Shown: positions 1-7,269 of the stretch, piece by piece
How positions within the stretch are numbered: the stretch's first letter is position 1
Layout of the letters: each line of letters begins with the position of its first letter
DNA from: Streptomyces sp. SAJ15
GTDB lineage: Bacteria > Actinomycetota > Actinomycetes > Streptomycetales > Streptomycetaceae
Length of the DNA stretch: 64,000 bases
Direction: 5' to 3'
Assembly: GCF_007595705.1 (NCBI RefSeq)
Contig: NZ_NISY01000002.1
Span: 930,001-994,000 of the forward strand
Made by a program: the position numbers and the translations under genes
Notes under the pieces: generated by a model
The model's input: only the letters and a program-made list of their open reading frames with translations
Database searches by the model: none
Told to the model about the DNA's origin: nothing

Positions 1-961
1 CCTGGATGGACGCGGTGGCGCCCACGACCGGCGGGCAGTCGATGCCCATCACGGTCACGGAGGGGCGCGCCCAGACGCGGTCGGCGACCGTGCCCGAGCC
101 GGTCAGCCGCACGCCGTCGAGCACCTTGGCGTCCCTGCGGAAGTCCTCCTCCGGGTAGGGGATGCCGTCCCAGGTGCCGTCGGCCGGCAGCCCCTCGACC
201 GTCGTGGAGCCGTCCTCGGCACGCAGCGAGTCCAGGATGCGGATCAGCGCGGCGAGCGCGTCCGGGGCGGGGCCGCCGAACTGCCCCGAGTGCAGGTTGC
301 CTTCGAGGGTGTCGACCTGGACCCGGACCAGCGTCATCCCGCGCAGGATCCCGGTGACGGTCGGCAGGCCGACCCGGAAGTTGCCGCTGTCGCCGATGAC
401 GATGGCGTCGGCGGCCAGCAGCTCGGGGTTGGCCTCGGCGTACCGCTCCAGGCCGCCGGTCCCCTGCTCCTCCGAACCCTCCACGATGACCTTGACGTTG
501 ACCGGCACCCCGCCGTGCTCCCTGAGCGCGCGCAACGCCGTGAGGTGCATGATCACGCCGCCCTTGCAGTCGGCCGCGCCGCGCGCGTACCAGCGGCCGT
601 CGCGCTCGGTCAGCTCGAACGGCGGGGAGAGCCAGGCGTCCTCGTCCAGCGGCGGCTGCACGTCGTAGTGGGCGTAGAGCAGCACGGTGGGGGCGCCCGC
701 CGGGCCGGCCAGGTAGCCGTAGACGGACTGCGTGCCGTCGGGGGTGTCCAGGAGCGCGACGTCCGTGAAGCCCTCCGCGCGGAGCGCGTCCGCGACCCAG
801 TTCGCGGCGGCCTCGCACTCGCTCTTCGGGAACTGCGCCTCATCCGCCACCGACCGGAACCGCACCAGCTCCGCGAGCTCCGCGCGGGCGCGGGGCTGCA
901 GCGCGGCGACGGTCCGGGCGATCGCCGTGTCGGCGGACGAGGCGAGTGGTGCCTGCTCCAT
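1..961 (-). CDS. M20-family metallopeptidase (dipeptidase), C-terminus cut by window edge
   Basis: About 320 N-terminal residues are visible; the gene continues past the left edge. It looks like a dinuclear-zinc dipeptidase/deacylase of the ArgE/DapE/carnosinase type. Seen: YAHYDVQPP (metal ligand His98, then Asp100), GAADCKGG with the likely bridging Asp131, and EGSEEQG with the catalytic Glu/metal Glu pair at 164-165. The part after about residue 200 (LEGNLHSGQFGG) fits the lid/dimerisation domain. The ATG start at 959-961 has AGGAG a few bases upstream. It is divergent from the flavoprotein gene starting at 1119, with 157 bp between. The substrate cannot be read from sequence. Confidence 0.9.
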   Translation of the reverse strand, partial: MEQAPLASSADTAIARTVAALQPRARAELAELVRFRSVADEAQFPKSECEAAANWVADALRAEGFTDVALLDTPDGTQSVYGYLAGPAGAPTVLLYAHYDVQPPLDEDAWLSPPFELTERDGRWYARGAADCKGGVIMHLTALRALREHGGVPVNVKVIVEGSEEQGTGGLERYAEANPELLAADAIVIGDSGNFRVGLPTVTGILRGMTLVRVQVDTLEGNLHSGQFGGPAPDALAALIRILDSLRAEDGSTTVEGLPADGTWDGIPYPEEDFRRDAKVLDGVRLTGSGTVADRVWARPSVTVMGIDCPPVVGATASIQ

Positions 962-1118
962 GGGAACGCTCCTGGGGTGCTCGGCGTTGGGCACTGTGGT
1001 GGGTACGTTTGTACGACTTGGTGCGTGGCCGATCCTCCCACAGCGCTGCCCGAACCAGGCGCGCCGTAGGATGCCCCGGTAGCCGGATCAAGTCGGTCGA
1101 AGTGGAGCGACAGCACAC

Positions 1119-2324
1119 GTGAGCAGCGACAACGCAAGCCAGGGCAGTGAACCGGTGTGGGACGTCGTGGTGGTCGGCGCGGGCCCCGCGGGTGCCTCCG
1201 CGGCGTATGCCGCCGCCGTCGCGGGACGCCGGGTGCTGCTGCTGGAGAAGGCCGAACTGCCCCGCTACAAGACCTGCGGCGGTGGCATCATCGGCCCCTC
1301 GCGAGACGCGCTGCCGCCCGGTTTCGAACTGCCGCTGCGGGAGCGCGTGCACGCCGTGACGTTCTCGCTGAACGGCAGGCTGAGCCGCACCCGCCGCTCC
1401 AAGCAGCCGCTGTTCGGCCTCATCAACCGGCCTGAATTCGACGCCGGCCTGGTGCGGGCGGCGCAGGACGCGGGGGCCGAGGTCCGCACCGGCGCCGCCG
1501 TCTCGCGCGTGGAGCAGCACGGCCCGTCCGTCCCCGACCGGCGCACGGTCGCGGTGGTGCTGTCCGGCGGGGAGACCGTGCTCGCCCGCGCCGTGGTCGG
1601 CGCGGACGGCAGCGCGAGTCGCATAGGCGCCCATGTCGGGGTCAAGCTCGACCAGGTCGACCTGGGCCTGGAGGCGGAGATCCCGGTGCCGCCGACCGTC
1701 GCCGAGGACTGGGCGGGCCGCGTGCTCATCGACTGGGGCCCCATCCCCGGCAGTTACGGATGGGTCTTCCCCAAGGGCGACACGCTGACCGTGGGCGTCA
1801 TCTCCGCCCGTGGCGAGGGCGCCGGCACCAAGCGCTATCTGGAGGAGTTCATCGCCCGACTGGGCCTGGCCGGTTTCGAGCCGAGCATCTCCTCCGGGCA
1901 TCTGACCCGCTGCCGCTCCGACGACTCGCCGCTGTCGCGCGGCCGGGTGCTGGTGTGCGGTGACGCGGCCGGTCTGCTGGAGCCGTGGACCCGCGAGGGC
2001 ATCTCCTTCGCGCTCCGCTCGGGGCGGCTCGCGGGGGAGTGGGCGGTGCGGATCGCCGAGGCGCACGACGCGGTCGACGCCCGGCGTCAGGCCCTGAACT
2101 ACGCCTTCGCCATCAAGTCCGGGCTCGGCGTGGAGATGGGCGTCGGTCGCCGGCTGTACGCCGCGTACGCCCGCCGCCCCGGCATGTTCCACGCGGCCAT
2201 CACCGGCTTCCGGCCGGCCTGGCGCGCCTTCGCGAAGATCACCCGCGGCACGACGACGCTGGCCGAGCTGGTGCGCACGCATCCGATGGCGCGGCGGGCC
2301 CTGATGGCGGTCGACAAGGGCTGA
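1119..2324 (+). CDS. Geranylgeranyl-reductase-family FAD-dependent oxidoreductase
   Basis: 401 residues, GTG start. The N-terminus has a Rossmann FAD motif (GAGPAG, residues 20-25), then KTCGGG (51-56), which is characteristic of geranylgeranyl reductases and related enzymes that reduce prenyl double bonds of lipids or quinones. A second FAD contact, VCGDAAGLLEPWTREGI, lies near residues 270-290. Length fits the family (about 390-430). Which prenyl chain is reduced (menaquinone, polyprenyl phosphate or other) cannot be told; no isoprenoid genes adjoin it. A TAGGAT hexamer at 1067-1072 could be a -10 element, but I see no convincing -35. An 8-bp-stem hairpin follows the stop. Confidence 0.85.
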   Translation: MSSDNASQGSEPVWDVVVVGAGPAGASAAYAAAVAGRRVLLLEKAELPRYKTCGGGIIGPSRDALPPGFELPLRERVHAVTFSLNGRLSRTRRSKQPLFGLINRPEFDAGLVRAAQDAGAEVRTGAAVSRVEQHGPSVPDRRTVAVVLSGGETVLARAVVGADGSASRIGAHVGVKLDQVDLGLEAEIPVPPTVAEDWAGRVLIDWGPIPGSYGWVFPKGDTLTVGVISARGEGAGTKRYLEEFIARLGLAGFEPSISSGHLTRCRSDDSPLSRGRVLVCGDAAGLLEPWTREGISFALRSGRLAGEWAVRIAEAHDAVDARRQALNYAFAIKSGLGVEMGVGRRLYAAYARRPGMFHAAITGFRPAWRAFAKITRGTTTLAELVRTHPMARRALMAVDKG

Positions 2325-2332
2325 GCCCTCGG

Positions 2333-2365
2333 GACGCCCCGGGCGCCGGCCGCGCGCGGGGCGTC
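2333..2365 (+). terminator. Candidate rho-independent-like hairpin
   Basis: GACGCCCC (2333-2340) pairs perfectly with GGGGCGTC (2358-2365) around a 17-nt GC-rich loop, 8 bp after the flavoprotein stop. There is no U tract, which is usual for Streptomyces terminators. This is inferred from position and stem only. Confidence 0.45.
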
Positions 2366-2658
2366 GCCGTGCCAGGCGATGTGGCGCCCTCCCCGCGCGG
2401 ACGCAGGGTGTGACGCGGCCTCGGACGGCGGGGCTCGGTCCGGTGCGGTCCGGTCTGGTCCGGTGCGGTGCGATGCGCTTCCGCGCGGTGTGCCGCTACG
2501 GACTGCCCCCACGGACCGTGGTGCCGCGCGGCGGGCTGCCGTAGGGCCCGCTGTAGCGGGAAACGCCGTAGCAGGAGAAGCCGTCGCGCGGTGCGCTGTC
2601 GCCGGGCCCGCTGTCGCGCGGGATGCCGCCAGGGGGCGGGGTGTCGCGCGGGGCGCTG
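2366..2658. repeat. Intergenic GC-rich low-complexity spacer
   Basis: The space between the flavoprotein and the convergent F420-type gene (334 bp in all) holds no convincing gene. About 2431-2475 is a run of GGTCCGGTGC-like units. 2520-2655 is built of degenerate short units around CGCTGTCGCGCGG and GCCGTAGC. On the minus strand this would encode a Pro-Ala-Thr hexamer pattern, but nothing marks it as coding. Confidence 0.5.
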
Positions 2659-3111
2659 TCACCCCGTGATCCGGAACACCGGGTGCCGCGGGGCGACGCG
2701 GCGCAGCTCGCTCTCGGGGGACGTCGCCGTGACGCCGTCGAAGAAGCGGCCCACCTCCCAGCCCCAGCGCTTGAGGTAGGCGTGCAGCACGGCGGGCTTG
2801 TCGGCGTCGGTCAGCTCCACCGCGGTGAACGGTTCGATCCGCTTACCCACGCGCAGCTCGCCGCCGCCCGCCGCGCGGAGGTTGCGGACCCATTGGGTCG
2901 CCCCGCGCGGGGCGACCAGATAACGCTCGCCGTCGAGGCTGAGCGGGTTGACGGGTACGGTGCGCCACTGTCCGCTGGTGCGGCCGCGGACGGCCAGCAC
3001 GGCCTTGCCGTTGAGGCTGATGCCATGGGCCGCCAACCAGGCGATGGGGCGGTGGAAGAGCGCGGTCTCCAGCCGGCTGGTCTTCATGTGGTGCTCGGAG
3101 CGCTGTGCCAT
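2659..3111 (-). CDS. Deazaflavin (F420)-dependent nitroreductase-family protein (DUF385)
   Basis: 150 residues, ATG start, about the family's normal length. The family has a split beta-barrel fold that binds coenzyme F420. The motif VRGRTSGQWRTVPVNPL (about residues 42-58) matches the TTGRKSG..R.VPL signature that contacts F420 phosphate. GERYLVAPRGATQWVRNLRAAG and the C-terminal PVFRI also match the family. Members reduce nitro compounds, quinones or enones; the physiological substrate is unknown. It is divergently transcribed from a TetR regulator at 3239, with two near-identical palindromes between, so direct repression by that regulator is likely. Confidence 0.85.
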   Translation of the reverse strand: MAQRSEHHMKTSRLETALFHRPIAWLAAHGISLNGKAVLAVRGRTSGQWRTVPVNPLSLDGERYLVAPRGATQWVRNLRAAGGGELRVGKRIEPFTAVELTDADKPAVLHAYLKRWGWEVGRFFDGVTATSPESELRRVAPRHPVFRITG

Positions 3112-3130
3112 GGGGGCCTCCTCGGGTGAT

Positions 3131-3145
3131 GAGAGCAGTGCTCTC
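3131..3145. promoter_or_regulatory. TetR-type operator palindrome, copy 1
   Basis: GAGAGCA-G-TGCTCTC is a perfect 15-bp inverted repeat just upstream of the DUF385 start. The 17-mer beginning at 3132 recurs exactly at 3185-3201. Its position between divergent genes, one of them tetR, suggests the cognate operator. Confidence 0.7.
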
Positions 3146-3184
3146 GTTGCTGAGCAGTGTTACAGAGCGACGTGCCGCCATGCA

Positions 3185-3197
3185 AGAGCAGTGCTCT
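3185..3197. promoter_or_regulatory. TetR-type operator palindrome, copy 2
   Basis: AGAGCA-G-TGCTCT is a perfect 13-bp palindrome followed by CGTT, identical to the matching part of copy 1. The copies are 53 bp apart centre to centre, about five helical turns, and 42 bp ahead of the tetR ATG. This fits autoregulation plus control of the divergent gene. Confidence 0.7.
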
Positions 3198-3238
3198 CGT
3201 TCTTGGCTGGTGCTCCGAGTCGATGGCACACTGCCCCC

Positions 3239-3970
3239 ATGAGTGCGATCCGAGGGGCCAGAGAGCGGGCCCGTACCGAAGTGACCGCGGCGATCAAGGA
3301 GGAGGCGCGCCGGCAGCTCGCGGAGCAGGGCGCCGCCAAGCTGTCGCTGCGTGCCGTCGCGCGGGAGCTGGGCATGGTCTCCTCCGCCCTGTACCGCTAC
3401 TTCCCCAGCCGCGACGACCTGCTGACCGCCCTGATCGTCGACGCCTACGACGCCATCGGCGCCGCGGCCGAGGCCGCGGCCGCCGAGGCGGCGGACGGCA
3501 CTCCGCTGGAGCGCTGGATCGCCGTCTGTCGGGCCGTACGGGGCTGGGCCCTGGCCCACCCGCATGAGTACGCGCTCATCTACGGCTCCCCGGTGCCCGG
3601 TTACGCCGCCCCGCGCGACACCGTCGTCCCCGCCTCCCGCGTCGGCCTCACGCTGCTGGGCGTCGCCCGCGACGCCCACGCCGCCGGCGCGCTCCGGACG
3701 CCGGACCCGGCCGTCCTCCCGGAAGGCGTGCTCGGCGACGCGCGCCGACTGGCGCGGACGCTGGACGCCGAGGATCTGCCCGAGGCCGCCTTCGCCGGAT
3801 TCGTCGCTGCCTGGGCTCAGCTCTTCGGCCTGATCAGCTTCGAGTTGTTCGGCCAGTTCACCAACGTGGTCGACGCGCGCGAGGACTTCTTCGCCCACGC
3901 GGCGGCCGGGCTGGCCCATACGGCGGGCCTTAGACCCCCGCGGTGCCCCGCACCGCTCGGTGGGTCCTAG
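3239..3970 (+). CDS. TetR/AcrR-family transcriptional repressor
   Basis: 243 residues. The N-terminal HTH is clear: LSLRAVARELGMVSSALYRY at about residues 38-57, then FPSRDDLLTALIVDAY. The C-terminal half resembles the TetR_C ligand domain (WALAHPHEYALIYGSPVPGY; FELFGQF near the end). The ATG at 3239 gives a normal-length protein; upstream in-frame codons run through the operator region and are rejected. The product probably binds the palindromes at 3131-3145 and 3185-3197 and controls the divergent F420-type oxidoreductase. Its stop overlaps the stop of the convergent DUF2797 gene within a shared CTAG (3967-3970). Confidence 0.9.
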   Translation: MSAIRGARERARTEVTAAIKEEARRQLAEQGAAKLSLRAVARELGMVSSALYRYFPSRDDLLTALIVDAYDAIGAAAEAAAAEAADGTPLERWIAVCRAVRGWALAHPHEYALIYGSPVPGYAAPRDTVVPASRVGLTLLGVARDAHAAGALRTPDPAVLPEGVLGDARRLARTLDAEDLPEAAFAGFVAAWAQLFGLISFELFGQFTNVVDAREDFFAHAAAGLAHTAGLRPPRCPAPLGGS

Positions 3971-4878
3971 AAGAGCCGCTCCGGCTCGGTCGTGGGCGCC
4001 GGCAGGGGCCGTACCTCCGCCGTCATGGCGGAGCCCGGCGCGGCCGCGGACAGCGCCCAGCCAGCCAGCCGCCGGGCGTCCAGCAACGGCATCCGGCCGT
4101 CCGGCGTGCGCAGGTGCACATCCGGCCCGGCGACGGCCTCGACGGTCCCCGCGACCGTGCTGCCGGGGGCGAGGGCGACGACGCCGTCCAGCGAGCGGAT
4201 GCGGCCGAGGCCGAAGATCTCGTCATGGTGGACCGGCGCGCAGGGCAGCGCCTCCAGGGACTCGGGCCAGCCCGGCAGTTCGCGAGCCCGCCCGTAGAGG
4301 GTCTCCAGCTCGGCGGCGCGCTCGCGCGGGGGCGGCGGCGCCAGACGGGCGCCGCGCTTGGCGGCGTACGGGATGCGGTCCGGGACGCCGAGCGCGGCGC
4401 CCAACACCGCCTCCGCGCGGCGCGCCGCCATCAGCGGGCCGCGCCCCAGGAGCGTGAAGGAGAGGGCGGCCTGCTCCAGCAGCCGGACGCCCTCGCGCTC
4501 GGCCGCCGTGATGCCGACCTTCGTCAGCCCGGGGCCGAACCAGGCGAGGTAGACGTCGTAGGGGCGCGTGTCGTCGGTGCGGGTGTCGGCGGCGACCGAG
4601 TACGAGCGGTCGAGCCGGGCGCAGTCCGCACACTGGGCGGAGGCGGCCGTGACCGACACCTCCGCGGCCGAGGGGCAGGGAGTGTGTCGGTCGCCGCGCC
4701 GCACGCCGACGCAGGAGCGTCGCGCACCGGTGGTGAAGGCCAGGGGTCGGCCGGGGGAGAGCGGCGAGGCGCGGCGGCCGCGCAGCGGGTGCTGCCAGGC
4801 CAGCGCGGGGCCGGTGCGATCCCAACGCAACCCCGCACATCGCCACTCGGCGGCCCGCGCCGCCGCTTCGCCGGTCAC
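3967..4878 (-). CDS. DUF2797 family protein (zinc-ribbon plus GIY-YIG-like domain)
   Basis: 303 residues from a GTG at 4876-4878; the frame stays open further upstream (to 5001), but that part is repeat-derived. Cys56 and Cys68 with the CADC pair (Cys83, Cys86) look like a zinc site. The following stretch (YLAWFGPGLTKVGITA, then R-LLEQAA) resembles the core of a GIY-YIG nuclease fold, as noted for DUF2797. The C-terminus (about 190-303) has beta-rich segments. The molecular role of the family is unknown. It converges on the tetR gene with a 4-bp stop overlap. Confidence 0.8.
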   Translation of the reverse strand: MTGEAAARAAEWRCAGLRWDRTGPALAWQHPLRGRRASPLSPGRPLAFTTGARRSCVGVRRGDRHTPCPSAAEVSVTAASAQCADCARLDRSYSVAADTRTDDTRPYDVYLAWFGPGLTKVGITAAEREGVRLLEQAALSFTLLGRGPLMAARRAEAVLGAALGVPDRIPYAAKRGARLAPPPPRERAAELETLYGRARELPGWPESLEALPCAPVHHDEIFGLGRIRSLDGVVALAPGSTVAGTVEAVAGPDVHLRTPDGRMPLLDARRLAGWALSAAAPGSAMTAEVRPLPAPTTEPERLF

Positions 4879-4937
4879 ATCCGCCGCCTCTCGCCGTGTG
4901 GGTGACGCGCCTTGGGGGTGACCCTGTCCGGGCGGCG

Positions 4938-4980
4938 CCGTCCGGTGACGCGCCGTCCGGTGACGCGCCGTCCGGGTGAC
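4938..4980. repeat. 15-bp tandem repeat, about 2.9 copies
   Basis: CCGTCCGGTGACGCG occurs at 4938-4952 and 4953-4967, then a partial copy with one inserted G. It lies in the spacer upstream of the DUF2797 start. Confidence 0.85.
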
Positions 4981-5020
4981 GACTCCGCTGGCCGGCGTCA
5001 CCGGTCGCTCCGGTCCGCCT

Positions 5021-5084
5021 GCCCGCGCGGGTCGCGTCCGCTGGAACCGCGTGCCCGCGCGGGTCGCGTCCGCTCGAACCGTGC
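5021..5084. repeat. 32-bp direct repeat, two copies
   Basis: Two adjacent copies begin at 5021 and 5053, each opening with GCCCGCGCGGGTCGCGTCCG, and differ at only a few positions. Noncoding spacer. Confidence 0.85.
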
Positions 5085-5136
5085 GTCCGCGCGGTCGCGC
5101 GTCCGGTCCCGGTACCTCCGCGCGGTCAGCCGCCGC

Positions 5137-5382
5137 TCAGGCCCGTTCGGCTCGGCTGAACCGCCGCAGCACCCGCACCACGCGCACCGTGAAACCGGCC
5201 GCCGCGGTGATGGCGCCGGCGACTATCCAGGCGCTCGCGCGCCCCTCGTCGGGGTCGCCGAAGAGCGCGGGGGAGGCGACGGCCACGAAGAGCGGAGCGG
5301 CGAGCAGCGCGCCGGTGAAGACCGCGAACACGATCTCCACGGTGAGCGCGTCGCGCCCTGCCTGATTTCGGACCCTCGCCAT
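5137..5382 (-). CDS. Small two-helix membrane protein (DUF6332-like)
   Basis: 81 residues. The ATG at 5382 is preceded by GGAGGGG with 6-nt spacing. After a short basic N-terminus (MARVRNQAGRDALTVE) come two hydrophobic segments, about residues 17-38 and 47-68, and a basic tail. This matches the layout of small Streptomyces membrane proteins catalogued as DUF6332; I am only moderately sure of that assignment. Function unknown. It lies 35 bp downstream of the DUF4442 gene on the same strand, so the two may be co-transcribed. Confidence 0.7.
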   Translation of the reverse strand: MARVRNQAGRDALTVEIVFAVFTGALLAAPLFVAVASPALFGDPDEGRASAWIVAGAITAAAGFTVRVVRVLRRFSRAERA

Positions 5383-5417
5383 GCCGAACCCCTCCGCCGT
5401 CTGTTCGTCGTTCCAGG

Positions 5418-5882
5418 TCAGGCCCGCTCCTTGCGCCGCACGTACAGCTGTTTGCGGACCCGTGCCACCACCGTACCGTCGGCCGCGACCACGTCGTTCT
5501 CGAACCAGGGCAGAGCCTTGGAGCCGTCCGCGGTGGCCTGCCGGATCTCCTCCAGCCGGTCCTCGGTGAGCTTGAAGTCGGCGAAGACGTCCCCGCGCCC
5601 GGGGGAGATGAAGTCGATCTCGCCCTTCTTGTCCCACACGATGTAGTCGCGGCCCAGGCTGTTCATGGCGAGCAGCATCCAGAACGGATCGGCCATGGCG
5701 AACAGCGAGCCGCCGAAGTGGGTGCCCACGTAGTTGCGGTTGAAGCGGTGCATGCGGAGCCGGACCCGTGCGCTGCTCCAGTCGTCGGCGATGTGGAGCA
5801 CCCGCACGCCGGCGAACAGGAAGGGCGGCCAGAGGTTGATGCCGCGCCGCAGGGTCTGCGCTGAGTGTGATCTACGGGCCAT
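5418..5882 (-). CDS. DUF4442 hotdog-fold (thioesterase-like) protein
   Basis: 154 residues, ATG start. The sequence NLWPPFLFAGVRVLHI, then RFNRNYVGTHFGGSLFAMADPFWMLLA, is typical of DUF4442, a hotdog-fold family related to acyl-CoA thioesterases. Members are assumed to act on acyl thioesters; activity is rarely shown. A perfect 16-bp palindrome lies 22 bp upstream of the start, and this kind of site often binds TetR-type regulators of acyl-CoA metabolism. It is followed on the same strand by the small membrane protein gene. Confidence 0.8.
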   Translation of the reverse strand: MARRSHSAQTLRRGINLWPPFLFAGVRVLHIADDWSSARVRLRMHRFNRNYVGTHFGGSLFAMADPFWMLLAMNSLGRDYIVWDKKGEIDFISPGRGDVFADFKLTEDRLEEIRQATADGSKALPWFENDVVAADGTVVARVRKQLYVRRKERA

Positions 5883-5904
5883 GCCGGCGACGCTAGCACG
5901 CTTT

Positions 5905-5920
5905 GTTACTCGCAAGTAAC
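5905..5920. promoter_or_regulatory. Candidate operator upstream of DUF4442 gene
   Basis: GTTACT-CGCA-AGTAAC is a perfect inverted repeat (6-bp arms, 4-bp centre), 22 bp before the ATG. TTACn-nGTAA dyads are common operators of TetR-type regulators of fatty-acid genes in actinobacteria; no such regulator is adjacent. Confidence 0.5.
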
Positions 5921-5941
5921 CCATCTCTGGGGCGTCGCCCG

Positions 5942-7222
5942 TCACGTGGACCGCGGCTTTCTCCCCGCCGTGCGCCGCCCGGTGTCGTGCACCGTGTGCC
6001 GGGTGCCGTACGCGACGGCCGCGGCGAGCGCGGACAGCAGCGCCACCGTGGTCAGGGCCGTGGAGAGCGAACTCCAGTCCGCCAGGAAGCCGATCGTCGG
6101 AGGGCCCAGCAGCATGCCCGCGTAGCCGAGGGTGGACGCGGTGGCGACGCCGTCGGGGCCGGCCAGCGCCCCCGCGCGGCCGATCGCGATCGGGAAGATG
6201 TTGGCCAGGCCCAGGCCGGTGACCGCGAAGCCCGCCAGGGCCAGCGGAAGCACGGGGGCGAGGGAGCCCAGCAGCATCCCGGCCGCGGCCGTGGCGCCGC
6301 CCGCGACCAGGGCCCGGGTCTGGCCGAGTCGTTCCAGCAGGGCGCTGCCGGTGAGCCGGCCGACGGTCATGGCGAGGGCGAAGAGGGAGTAGCCCGCGGC
6401 GGCCATGCCGGGGGACGCTCCGAGGTCCTGGTCGAGGTGGAGCGCGGCCCAGTCGGCCATCGCGCCCTCGCCGTACGCCGTGCACAGGGCGATCAGTCCG
6501 AAGACCAGCACCGGCCAGCGGGAACCGCCCGCCCGCGCGGAGTGTCCCTCGGCTCGCGGCCGGCCGTCGTCCGACGCCGTGGCGTCCGTGGCCGGCCCGT
6601 CCGGGGTCGCGGTCGCGGCCGTGTCGGGAACCGTGGGTGCCGGCAGGGCGATCAGGGTGCGGCCCGCGAACAGGGCCAGCAGTACCCCGGCGGCGGCGAG
6701 CAGCGCCAGATGGCGGGTGGCGGACAGGTGTCCGGCGACCAGTCCGCCGAGGCCCGCCCCGGCCATGCCGCCGAGGCTGAAGGCGGCGTGCAGGGTGGGC
6801 ATGACAGGGCGTCGCAGGGCGGCGACCAGGTCGACCGCGGCGCTGTTCATGGCGACGTTGAGACCGCCGAACCCGGCACCGAAGGCGAGCAGCACCAGGC
6901 CCAGTGCGAGGGCCGAGTGGGTCAGCGGCGGCAGCGCGACGCTGAGCGACATCAGGACGGCGGCCGCCACGGTCATCGGGTGGCTGCCGAAGCGGCGGCA
7001 CAGGCGCCCGGTGACGACCATGGTCGCCACGGCGCCCGCCGACACGCCCAGCAGGGCGAGTCCGAGCGCTCCGGGGGAGGCGCCGGTCTGCTCCTTGACG
7101 GCGGGGATGCGGACCACCCAACCGGCGAAGACGAAGCCGTCGAGTGCGAAGAAGAGGGTCAGGGCTGCGCGGAGGCGGGAGAGGGCGGGGTCCGGCGCGT
7201 TGCCCGCCGTTTGCCCCCGCAT
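5942..7222 (-). CDS. MFS transporter, Bcr/sugar-efflux or fucose-permease-like type
   Basis: 426 residues from the ATG at 7222, with about 12 hydrophobic segments. A loop with the GxxxRxxG-type pattern (GRLCRRFGSHPMTVAA) follows TM2. A hydrophilic linker of about 40 residues rich in Asp/Ala/Thr lies mid-protein, as usual between the two six-helix halves. The fold is that of a major-facilitator permease; the substrate is not evident. It is divergent from a ROK regulator 47 bp away, an arrangement often seen for sugar transport, so a carbohydrate substrate is a reasonable guess only. Confidence 0.85.
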   Translation of the reverse strand: MRGQTAGNAPDPALSRLRAALTLFFALDGFVFAGWVVRIPAVKEQTGASPGALGLALLGVSAGAVATMVVTGRLCRRFGSHPMTVAAAVLMSLSVALPPLTHSALALGLVLLAFGAGFGGLNVAMNSAAVDLVAALRRPVMPTLHAAFSLGGMAGAGLGGLVAGHLSATRHLALLAAAGVLLALFAGRTLIALPAPTVPDTAATATPDGPATDATASDDGRPRAEGHSARAGGSRWPVLVFGLIALCTAYGEGAMADWAALHLDQDLGASPGMAAAGYSLFALAMTVGRLTGSALLERLGQTRALVAGGATAAAGMLLGSLAPVLPLALAGFAVTGLGLANIFPIAIGRAGALAGPDGVATASTLGYAGMLLGPPTIGFLADWSSLSTALTTVALLSALAAAVAYGTRHTVHDTGRRTAGRKPRST

Positions 7223-7234
7223 AGCCGCCCGTAT

Positions 7235-7255
7235 TTTGTTTAGCGTCGGCACAAA
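7235..7255. promoter_or_regulatory. Possible ROK operator in the divergent promoter
   Basis: TTTGT (7235-7239) and ACAAA (7251-7255) form an inverted repeat around an 11-bp centre in an AT-rich patch unusual for this DNA, between the MFS and ROK starts. Known ROK repressors such as Mlc and NagC bind AT-rich dyads. Short arms make this tentative. Confidence 0.35.
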
Positions 7256-7269
7256 GTGAGAATAGGGCT

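Noticed and set aside
2378..2662. Pro-Ala-Thr repeat peptide frame on the minus strand of the 2.3-2.66 kb spacer
   Set aside because: It is produced by DNA repeats; no plausible start and no continuity with a gene.
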